Positions 7,801-13,221 of a DNA stretch of 13,221 bases are shown piece after piece. Numbering within the stretch: position 1 is the stretch's first letter; every line of letters starts with the position of its first letter. The notes below the pieces were generated by a model. The model saw only the letters and a list, made by a program, of their open reading frames with translations. It was not told where the DNA came from and did not search any database. This DNA comes from Trebouxia sp. TZW2008 (taxonomy: Eukaryota > Chlorophyta > Trebouxiophyceae > Trebouxiales > Trebouxiaceae). Location: positions 1-13,221 of the forward strand of contig BDIU01000628.1 in the NCBI GenBank assembly GCA_002118135.1. The letters are read 5' to 3'. The translations under genes and the position numbers were made by a program.

Positions 7801-10800
7801 TGCAAAAGATCGTTTGCTAGGTTTGGCTTGCAACAAGCATTGCATCAGAATGATCCCTGACTAATGGCATCAGGTAACCTTGTGATTACAGTAGTCACAG
7901 GTGCAAGCAGCATGCATGAACACAGAAATGGACATAGGGAAAGAGAGAGCATGACTCACCCCAATGGCCAGAAAGATTTGAGGAGCCTGCATAGCAACAT
8001 GACAATGTGAGGAGGGCAGTTGACACGTGAAATTCATTCATTCATTCATTCAGTGTGTGCATGAAAGGCAAGCAACTCATGCAGTGTCAACTAACAGGCA
8101 GTTTGCTGTGGAGGATCTTGTCCATGACAACAATGGCTTTGCATGCATGGCGGATGTCTATTGCCCATGGCATATGACTGCCTCAAACAGCAAGCAAATG
8201 CTCTCGAGCAGCAGCAACACCAAGTAGGACACTGACACCAGTCAGGTGAGGGAGGTGAGGAGGCTCACGTAGAAGATCAGGATGTTGATCCTGCACAAGC
8301 AACAGACAAAGAGGTCAGATGGCAGTGGCTAATTGTCATATTTGATACTCAAACAATGAGCAGAAGACGCAGCAGTGGCATACATGTATGCTAACGCACA
8401 CTTACAAGGAGTTCTTGGCTGCAAGGGCTTTCATCTGCAAGTTGAATGTGGCAGCATTTCAAGACTGAAGCTTGCTTGATTAGATTACAAGTGAGAGGTA
8501 AGGCTTCATGCATTCAAAACTTTATATGCATAGAAACTATTGCTACTGGCGCGTTGCTGCATGACAGTAACGTTGCTCTTCAGTAAGTGTCAAACAACAT
8601 CTGTTAAGCAGGGTATCGCGTGAACACTCTGCGTGCATCACTCACCCAGTCCACTGCTGGAAGCCTGTGCTGCAAGCTGACAAAATAAGCTGAGGGCGGT
8701 ACTTCTTTGAGAACAAAGTCTTCCAGGGGTGCTTGCACATAGCTGCTAGGCGAGCAGCTTCTACCAAATCATCCCACTCCTTGTCTACATCCTTAGTGCC
8801 ACGCACCAGCTCCAGATTCTTTCTAGCCTGCAAAGCGCGCACAGCAGCATTTCAAATGCGCCTTTCAGTCGTGTTTGCACATAGCCGCTAGGCGAGCAGC
8901 TTCTACCAAATCATCCCACTCCTTGTCTACATCCTTAGTGCCACGCACCAGCTCCAGATTCTTTCTAGCCTGCAAAGCGTGCACAGCAGCATTTCAAATG
9001 CGCCCTTCAGTCGTGTTTGCACATGGCTGCTAGGTGAGCAGCTTCTACCAAAGCATCCCATTCCTTGTCTACATCTTCAGTGCCACGCACCAGCTCCAAG
9101 TTCTTCCTGGCCTGCAAGCGTGCGTAGCGTCATTTGAAGTTCAAGGAAGTGAACAAAAGCTTTCAGTATCAAGCAGCCTCGACTAGATCATCCCAGTCCT
9201 CGCAGACTTGCTTGCTTGTGATGAACTCTTTCCAAGAGTGAGTCTGGAGAGTCTGGCACACACAATTCCGCAGAAAATAGGCAGGAGGAGGACACAAAGG
9301 CAAACTGCAAAGAAAGACTCCTCAAAAAAACATGCCAAAAGCAGGGCAAAGGGACCAAAGCCAAGTGAGTGAAGGCTCACTTGCTCATGGTGACCTCTCT
9401 CCAAAAGTGAGTTTGGAGAGTCTGGCAGAAAGATTCCTCCAAGAAATAGGCAGAAGGAGGGCACGACAGCAAAACACACAAACAGACCAAAATTTGCGGA
9501 GGGGAACAAAGGCAAGGTCAATGGTGACTTACTTTTTCAGTTTTTTCATTGTAAACGTGGGCCAGGCAGGCTCAGCAGGCCCATCTAGGTACGTCCAGAA
9601 GCAATCAACTGTCTCCAATCAGTTTGATCATGTGCTAACCTAAACCAATTATATTGGACATGGAGGGCGGAGAGGTCCTTGTACACAGTTGACTGCCAAG
9701 TGTCTCTGGGTTTACCCTTGGCCTGAGTGCCTGATAACTGACCAAACATACACTGATAAGGCAGTCGTTACTTGCTCATGCTGACCTCTCTCCAGCAGAG
9801 AATTTGGAGACTCTGGCAGGAACACTCCTCCAAGAAACAGGCAGAAGGAGGGTACAAAGGCAAAACCCCAACAGTATAAGCTGAGTTGCAAGCCTAGAAA
9901 AGCCAACGATGCTCACTTGCTCATGCTGACCTCTCTCCAGCAGAGAATTTGGAGACTCTGGCAGGAACACTCCTTCAAGAAATATGCAGAAGGAGGGCGC
10001 AAAGGCAAACTTCGAGGCAAGATTCCTCCCGAATACATGCCAAAAGCAGGGTAAAGGGACCAAAGCCAAATGAATGAAGACGTACTTGCTCATGATGTCC
10101 TCTCTCGAGGAGTGAGTTTGCAGAGTCTGGCAGAGACACTCCTCCGGAAAATAAGCAGGAGGAGGGCATAAAGGCAAACTTCCAGGCAAGATTCCTCCCA
10201 AATACATGCCAAAAGCAGGGCAATGGGACCAGAGCCAAACAAATGGAGGCATACTTGCTCATGATGACCTCTCTCAAAGAGTGAGTTTGGAGAGTCTGGC
10301 AGAAACACTCCTCCAAGAAATAGGCAGAAGGACGGCACAAAGGCAAAGCAACACCCAACAGGAAACATGCAGAAGGAAGGGGGCATGGAGGACGGGGGGT
10401 GAAAGGGAGGGGGGGTCCCTCGAGGGAACAAAGGCAAAACCTCAGGGAGACTTACTTGCTCATGATGACCTCTTTCCAGCAGAGAATTGGGGGAGTCTGG
10501 CAAGAACACTCCTCCAAGAAATAGGCAAAAAGAAGGCACAAAGGCAAATCCCAGGGAAAAGCGCCATCCCCATCTGACTGCTTGGGTCACGTTGATGATC
10601 AGGTTGATCACTTGGGCAACCAGAATGAAGAAAGTGAGCACCAGTTGGTAGAGCTGGTTGAATCTGCCTCTCAAATGTGGTGGAGCCATCTCACTGCAGG
10701 TCAAGCATTGCAGTGTAGTCATCAAGTTTCATGAAATAATTGATACAGCTGTTTGGATCTGCCATTGGTGTGTATCCATTTCACTGCAAATGACACGACG

Positions 10801-12999
10801 TTTTGTCTTTTCAAGCCTGGGTACAGATTCCGATGCTGGGTCAGCTTTGTGAGTGGAGTGTTACAATAATCTCTCTATATAACGATTGCATTGGTCACCA
10901 AGAAAATGTCCTTACATTGAACTGTCCTTACTCGCAAACACCACTGTAGCCAGAATGCAGTGCTTGCTGACCATGTCTTTACATTGAGAATATAAAGACA
11001 TGGGAAGCAAGCACTTATATCGAGACATCACTGTGTTGTGAAACCTGTGAACAGAGGCACGCGGGCAAATATGGGTGACAACAAGCCCATCTATGCAGCA
11101 ATGCAGCCAGCGCACTATGTGCAGCAAATTGCAAGCACTATTCACTGAGTGTCAACAGCAAGCAGCTGCTGCTTTTGAACACCCTATGCATTGCAATCTG
11201 ACAAGACCCAAAGATTAGCTCAACACTGAGACCAGTAACACTGCATTCAGACTGCAAGGCCAAGTCACAAAAGCTTGTTGTTGTTATTATTCTTCATATT
11301 GTTACTTAATATCGTGAACAGATAACCCATATTGTTATATTATGTTATATAACATTATTATGTCATCTCTTATCTCAACAGCGCTGCACCACGCTGATCA
11401 CTGTGACGGAGCTGAGTGGGATGATTGAAAGCATACCTGTTGTAAATGGGCACTGACACAGAGGCAAATGAAATCTGCAGCAGCACAGCAACAACATGAG
11501 AGATTGTCAAGTGATGAGCAGTTGAGAATATCTAAGCTGGTATATGCATGCAGTCAATGCTGGCACACTGGCAACGCAACGTTTTGCATGGAAGGCAGTG
11601 ACTCTGAACACCGTAAAGTGTACGCTGCATGTGGTAGTCAACGCCTTTCAGGACTCAGTATGAGTATGTTTTGCATATTTCAGCAATGCCTCTTTCTGTT
11701 GCTGCAGCATGTCTAGCAATGCATTGTGCGCATGCTACTTACAGCAATGCCTTGGAACACTCTGCCAATCACAATCATGGCAATGTGCTGTGATGCAGCC
11801 AAAATGATGGCTGCAATCATGAATAGAATACCACTGTACCTGCAGACACAGAACAACATCTTGTAAGAACGGTACAATAAGCTGACATCTTTGTCACATA
11901 CATACGCAGAGGGTGTTTGACGCTATGAAGTGACTTCACAAACAACATAAGGCTGCAGAAAGCATGCATATGTTGAAACAAATGATAAGGCTCTTCAGCC
12001 AAGGCAGGCATGAGCATTGCACATCATCCAACATGATGCATGCGTCCACATAGCCTCATGCCTGCTGTGCGCTATGGGAGCACTTCACGCAAATGGGGTT
12101 TGTTGTGCGTAACAAAGCGTGTTAACAGAGAGTCTTACATCATCACACGCTTCCGCCCTTGATACCGACTGAGAGCAGCTGCAGTTGAGCAAACCATTTG
12201 TCAAGCCACAGCACTGCATGCTACTTTACAGTACTCTGGCAATGTAAGTGCATGCGCTGACCAAGAAACATTGTGATGGGCAATGGGTTCAAAACCAGCA
12301 GGACTGCATGTTGAAAATGCAATGTCAGCTGCAGGTATGCCACAGCGTTTGCTGCAAGCATGTGGATTGATGAAGCAAGATTGATTGTGTATCTCACCTG
12401 TGGTACCAGTGATCTCTGTGATTGCGCCAGAGATGAAAAGCACTGATGTCATCAACTGCAAAGTTTGCGAGTCATACTGACAGTACAGGTTGCCTGGTGT
12501 GTTTACAGAGGCCTGTTGTGCTGCAACTGATGGGAAGTAGTCTTGCAGGAAGCCATCCATGGAGGTGACGCCTCCCATGACACCTGTAGAGATAGTGCCC
12601 GTCATATGCGCCTTCCGGAGAGACCAGAGTAGCAGAGGCTGGCTGTGAAATTGGCAGATCAGCCGACTTCAGGACTGTATTGAACTGTATAGGTGATGAC
12701 GGGATGACATAGAACGCTCTTGCGTGAGCATGACAGTGTGCGCCAAAGTATGCGCCAGGCGTTTCGGGATGGCGCAGGGACACGTTGCGTAAGATAAGAG
12801 CAGGGGGCCATCTCGCGTTGAGACACAGAAAGCCCCGACATGCGAAAAGCTTATGATCTCGGTCGCTATGGCTTTGCTCACCATTGTCATACCCAAAAAG
12901 GGCTCCGCCACTGGCGGCAGTCAAGCAACAAAAGAAACCGATCCAAGTAAACTCTGCATTGTATCCGTGCACGTTTCCGCCGCCGGCAGCGCCCTCCAT
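4641..12999 (-). CDS. H+-coupled hexose transporter (MFS sugar porter, HUP/STP-like), 14 exons
   Basis: Exons: 12882-12999, 12398-12583, 12139-12178, 11743-11839, 11437-11474, 10456-10693, 8646-8827, 8269-8290, 7960-7986, 7485-7538, 6838-7028, 6216-6375, 5866-5999, 4641-4821. They total 1668 nt, 555 aa, with matching phases throughout; the family is usually ~530 aa. Visible marks are FGYDNG (35-40), RYQGRKR (106-112), IGRV (139-142), [12 protein letters not shown] (224-235), QQWTGIN (296-302), DKFGRR (345-350), [10 protein letters not shown] (405-414) and VETKHVP (474-480). By comparison with Arabidopsis STP10, Asp38 and Arg141 correspond to the proton-coupling pair. Cys74 and Cys448 correspond to the lid-domain disulfide. 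Gln176, Gln296/297, Asn302, Asn333 and Asn432 match sugar-contact positions. Inferred role: plasma-membrane hexose/H+ uptake with 12 membrane segments. Substrate is not determinable. Variants: the last PETKG motif reads VETKH. Confidence 0.93.
4922..4972 (-). pseudogene. Decayed copy 1 of exon 14 5' part
   Basis: Aligns with the first ~50 bases of exon 14 including its acceptor (CCAGATTTG against GCAGATTTG) and the GGCTTCCAAGA and CTGCTTCAGA stretches; reads [13 protein letters not shown]. It lies 151 bp upstream of the real exon in transcript direction, inside intron 13. Confidence 0.75.
5093..5147 (-). pseudogene. Decayed copy 2 of exon 14 5' part
   Basis: Second copy, 173 bp beyond copy 1, with CAGATTGTCATTTCTGGTCC and ATGCTTCAGAACAA matching exon 14. 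Reads [16 protein letters not shown]. The flank containing AATGTACAAC also recurs between the copies, so the duplicated unit includes intron. Confidence 0.75.
5478..5523 (-). pseudogene. Decayed copy of exon 13 3' end with donor
   Basis: Repeats the last ~40 bases of exon 13 and its splice site, reading [12 protein letters not shown] then TGA, against [11 protein letters not shown]. It lies 381 bp downstream of exon 13 inside intron 13. Confidence 0.75.
5866..5999 (-). CDS. Transporter exon 13
   Basis: [17 protein letters not shown] (TM12), then [16 protein letters not shown] and HHWFWK. Donor is AAACG|GTGAGC, phase 2. If this intron is kept, the next codons are CGG TGA, so the protein would end WFWKR. 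Confidence 0.93.
6069..6103. repeat. CAGA tetranucleotide microsatellite in intron 12
   Basis: Degenerate run of CAGA/GACA units within the 216-bp intron 12. Confidence 0.7.
6216..6375 (-). CDS. Transporter exon 12
   Basis: [20 protein letters not shown] at the start (TM10), then [20 protein letters not shown] (TM11, Cys448). Acceptor CTTGCAG, donor CTTCAG|GTCAGC, phase 0. Confidence 0.95.
6469..6551 (-). pseudogene. Decayed copy of exon 12 5' part with acceptor
   Basis: About 80 bases matching 6299-6382 at an offset of 170 bp, including a TTTGCAG acceptor, CCTGGTCGTA and GACGTGGTTGTACTCCTCTG. One extra base near the start breaks the exon frame. Lies in intron 11, upstream of the real exon. 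Confidence 0.8.
6555..6690 (-). repeat. Degenerate copies of the exon 11 donor region
   Basis: Two stretches, about 6558-6596 and 6638-6682, resemble 6817-6857, which spans the exon 11 donor. The first keeps a GTGAGT donor (ACGTGAGTCTTC). They lie downstream of exon 11 in intron 11, next to an 18-bp CACAAGCAGAGGCAGCAG repeat found twice. The similarity is weaker than for the other copies. Confidence 0.45.
6838..7028 (-). CDS. Transporter exon 11
   Basis: Starts [20 protein letters not shown] after TTTGCAG; contains the second conserved D-x-x-G-R-R loop motif and TM9. Ends VLGLTCVYD plus AT at donor AT|GTAAGT, phase 2. Confidence 0.93.
7099..7168 (-). pseudogene. Copy of exon 11 5' part, reading frame kept
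   Basis: About 65 bases matching 6963-7030 at an offset of 136 bp, inside intron 10 upstream of exon 11. Reads [20 protein letters not shown] against [20 protein letters not shown] in the gene. The frame survives with one codon lost, but the DKFGRR motif has become TIFGQQ. The acceptor AG has been replaced (ATACAG follows nearby). Confidence 0.75.
7485..7538 (-). CDS. Transporter exon 10 (54 nt)
   Basis: [18 protein letters not shown], phase 0, between GTGCAG and GTGAGC. It replaces the family's SLLNTVVVGAVN stretch of TM8 with the same length and keeps Asn333. Confidence 0.82.
7539..7959 (-). other. Intron 9
   Basis: 421 bp with no clear duplicate of an exon. It contains a decoy AG-flanked stretch near 7620-7667 that I rejected as exon 10. 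Nothing else recognised. Confidence 0.5.
7960..7986 (-). CDS. Transporter exon 9, 27-nt microexon
   Basis: APQIFLAIG, phase 0 on both sides, between ATGCAG and GTGAGT. Matches the family's Y-A/V-P-V/Q-L/I-F position after TM7. Confidence 0.88.
8032..8052. repeat. ATTC tetranucleotide microsatellite
   Basis: About five ATTC units in intron 8. Confidence 0.85.
8269..8290 (-). CDS. Transporter exon 8, 22-nt microexon
   Basis: G ATC AAC ATC CTG ATC TTC TAC between GTGCAG and GTGAGC. Completes Gly300 and gives INILIFY, the continuation of QQxTGIN in TM7. Confidence 0.88.
8291..8645 (-). other. Intron 7
   Basis: 355 bp. Contains an AG..GT-bounded 29-nt stretch at about 8409-8437 resembling a microexon, but its inclusion would introduce a stop. 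Nothing else recognised. Confidence 0.5.
8646..8827 (-). CDS. Transporter exon 7
   Basis: Begins [18 protein letters not shown] after GCAG, phase 0. Covers the central cytosolic loop and TM7 start, ending GFQQWT plus GG of a split Gly codon at donor GG|GTGAGT. Its 5' half is copied three times upstream. Confidence 0.95.
8733..9130 (-). repeat. 142-bp tandem array of exon 7 5' half
   Basis: Three units beginning at 8733, 8875 and 9017, each 142 bp. The first contains the 5' half of real exon 7 (start 8827); the equivalent acceptor junctions are at 8969 and 9111. Units 1 and 2 differ at only a few bases, so this duplication is recent; unit 3 is more diverged. Copies end in a stop (AMCKHD then TGA in unit 2) and lack the exon 7 donor. 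Confidence 0.92.
9176..9205 (-). pseudogene. Older fourth remnant of exon 7
   Basis: Reads [10 protein letters not shown] followed by TGA, against [13 protein letters not shown] in exon 7. It directly abuts the exon 6-derived array, so the two arrays meet within intron 6. Confidence 0.65.
9206..9305 (-). pseudogene. Exon 6 3'-part copy G
   Basis: Most diverged copy. Reads [23 protein letters not shown] in fragments; the donor is lost (AAGCAAGC). It is preceded by TTTGCAG, the only copy with a good acceptor-like sequence. Confidence 0.75.
9379..9474 (-). pseudogene. Exon 6 3'-part copy F
   Basis: Open frame [20 protein letters not shown] then LERGHHEQ and a GTGAGC donor-like site. Lies 173 bp from copy G. 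Confidence 0.85.
9497..9535 (-). repeat. Truncated exon 6 donor-flank remnant
   Basis: GGGGAACAAAGGCAAGG..GACTTACT resembles the intron just behind the real exon 6 donor (10421-10457). Probably the edge of an eighth unit whose exon part is gone. Confidence 0.4.
9770..9864 (-). pseudogene. Exon 6 3'-part copy E
   Basis: Open frame [20 protein letters not shown] then [11 protein letters not shown] and GTAACG. No upstream acceptor. Confidence 0.85.
9915..10009 (-). pseudogene. Exon 6 3'-part copy D
   Basis: Open frame [20 protein letters not shown] then [11 protein letters not shown] and GTGAGC. Shares the QHEQ variant with copy E. Lies 169 bp from copy C. Confidence 0.88.
10084..10178 (-). 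pseudogene. Exon 6 3'-part copy C
   Basis: Open frame [20 protein letters not shown] then [11 protein letters not shown] and GTACGT. 169 bp from both B and D, with homologous spacers of about 74 bp. Confidence 0.88.
10253..10348 (-). pseudogene. Exon 6 3'-part copy B
   Basis: Open frame [20 protein letters not shown] then [11 protein letters not shown] and GTATGC. Offset from the real exon end is 201 bp, a multiple of three, and the frame stays open between them. Confidence 0.88.
10456..10693 (-). CDS. Transporter exon 6
   Basis: Opens with the conserved (S)[17 protein letters not shown]. It runs through TM5 and TM6 and ends with [16 protein letters not shown] at donor CAA|GTAAGT, phase 0. 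Its 3' part is the source of the repeat array at 9206-10348, and its 5' part has a decayed copy at 10736-10792. Confidence 0.95.
10736..10792 (-). pseudogene. Decayed copy of exon 6 5' end with acceptor
   Basis: TTGCAGTGAAATGGATACAC and CAGATCCAAACAGCTGTATC align with TGCAGTGAGATGGCTCCACC and CAGATTCAACCAGCTCTACC of exon 6, about 70% identical by eye with short gaps. It lies about 95 bp upstream of the real acceptor in intron 5. Confidence 0.7.
11279..11372. repeat. AT-rich tract with small palindromes
   Basis: TTG/TTA-rich sequence with CATATTGTTA twice (near 11297 and 11327) and the palindrome GTTATATAAC. Its base composition differs sharply from the rest of the window. Confidence 0.6.
11437..11474 (-). 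CDS. Transporter exon 5 (38 nt)
   Basis: [12 protein letters not shown] then AG of a split Ser codon; occupies the position of the family's GxGFANQxVPLYLSE stretch with identical length. Acceptor CTGCAG, donor CAACAG|GTATGC. Divergent but fits phase on both sides. Confidence 0.78.
11743..11839 (-). CDS. Transporter exon 4
   Basis: After CTGCAG, encodes TM3 and TM4, ending [17 protein letters not shown]. Arg141 in IGRV is the expected partner of Asp38. Donor GCT|GTAAGT, phase 0. Confidence 0.9.
12139..12178 (-). CDS. Transporter exon 3 (40 nt)
   Basis: Small exon after CTGCAG, reading [13 protein letters not shown], which is the conserved cytosolic TM2-TM3 loop GRK/R motif. Ends in phase 2 at AT|GTAAGA. 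Confidence 0.8.
12398..12583 (-). CDS. Transporter exon 2
   Basis: After CTACAG, reads [18 protein letters not shown] and continues through the extracellular loop with NLYCQYDS (Cys74) to TM2, FISGAIT. Two donors are possible at the end. I chose G|GTGAGA, which keeps the TM2 loop near family length; G|GTACCA, 12 nt earlier in the exon, would remove four residues in frame. Confidence 0.85.
12882..12999 (-). CDS. Transporter exon 1
   Basis: Starts at ATG 12999-12997. A longer in-frame reading exists upstream but begins with TTG. Encodes the cytosolic N-terminus and membrane segment 1 up to FGYDN, ending in phase 1 at AATG|GTGAGC. Confidence 0.9.
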
Positions 13000-13221
13000 G
13001 ACGGCAATCTGTCGATCAGCGCACAATTGCTAGAGCCCAGCCCAGCTCTTGTTGGTGCTATCGGGCGGAAATATCCGCTCCTGCAGTCGCAAATGCAGCT
13101 GTACGACACATATATCCATTCAGGACTTATGTTAAGTCTAATCTTCATGTTTTTAATGGTAACGATATAGACGGGACACGTGCGGGGTGCTGCGGGTCAC
13201 GGTCAGTCTAGCCGTTATTTT
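13000..13221 (-). promoter_or_regulatory. Transporter 5' flank
   Basis: A TATA-like GGATATATG lies at about 13109-13117 and a CACGTG G-box core at 13177-13182, both upstream of ATG 12999. An upstream ATG at 13148 opens a 75-codon frame that overlaps the real start out of frame. If transcription began upstream of it, translation would be hampered, so initiation downstream of 13148 is more likely. All inference. Confidence 0.3.

Larger units (their letters stand above)
10694..11436 (-). other. Intron 5
   Basis: 743 bp containing the exon 6 5' copy at 10736-10792 and an AT-rich tract at 11279-11372. No further coding match found. Confidence 0.6.

Noticed and set aside
8409..8437. AG..GT-bounded 29-nt stretch reading MKALAAKNS as a microexon
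   Set aside because: Inclusion after exon 7 gives GGA TGA and a stop; exon 8 follows exon 7 directly in the protein family.
8733..9130. CRISPR-like array
   Set aside because: Units are contiguous 142-bp tandem copies of an exon junction with no unique spacers.
9206..10348. Exon 6 copies as mutually exclusive alternative exons
   Set aside because: They begin mid-exon, and all but copy G lack a plausible acceptor. They also cannot replace the [15 protein letters not shown] part, which exists only in the real exon.
12200..12250. Copy of the exon 4 donor region in intron 2
   Set aside because: Only CATGCTACTT.ACAG and CTCTGGCAAT resemble it; too short, with gaps, and on the wrong side of exon 4.
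12280..12300. tRNA T-arm-like GGTTCAAAACC
   Set aside because: No acceptor stem or anticodon arm around it, and it lies inside an intron.
12201..12605. Single 134-codon frame through exon 2 into intron 2 as a protein
   Set aside because: It reads past a GTGAGA donor into non-homologous sequence; the family continues in exon 3.

Overview
The window looks like nuclear DNA of a eukaryote, most probably a green alga. It holds two convergent, intron-containing genes. All introns inferred here have GT..AG borders, nearly all acceptors read CAG, and the larger gene reads best against plant/algal H+-coupled hexose transporters of the HUP/STP type. The algal (possibly trebouxiophyte) placement is an inference from that protein and from gene structure. 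There is no sign of bacterial operons, rRNA, tRNA or CRISPR.

Layout: 1-1394 is upstream sequence without a recognisable gene; it contains an AT dinucleotide run and three perfect or near-perfect hairpins. 1395-3273 (+) is a two-exon gene for a 293-aa AIM24/DUF124-family protein with a Q/P-rich N-terminus. Its ~1-kb intron is full of repeats. 3274-4640 is the shared 3' intergenic space; it carries a duplicated copy of the AIM24 stop-codon region and a 28-bp minisatellite. 4641-12999 (-) is a 14-exon sugar/proton symporter gene. The exons I placed sum to 1668 nt, an uninterrupted 555-aa frame with every junction phase matching. 13000-13221 is its 5' flank.

The most unusual property is how the non-coding DNA is built. 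Repeatedly, a piece of exon that includes one splice junction has been copied in tandem to the intron side of that junction. These pieces are now decaying in the introns. They comprise at least six copies of the 3' part of transporter exon 6, three of the 5' part of exon 7, single copies of parts of exons 6, 11, 12 and 13, two of exon 14, and one of the 5' part of AIM24 exon 2. A tandem repeat in the AIM24 intron also starts at the exon 1 end. Copies derived from exon 3' ends lie downstream and copies derived from exon 5' ends lie upstream, as expected if single-junction tandem duplications are invisible to splicing. Most of the 1.6-kb intron 6 is made of such material. Many repeat spacings fall between about 136 and 173 bp.

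The two genes have no evident functional link. The transporter keeps the residues associated with proton-coupled hexose uptake and is probably functional. The AIM24 protein has no obvious mitochondrial presequence.
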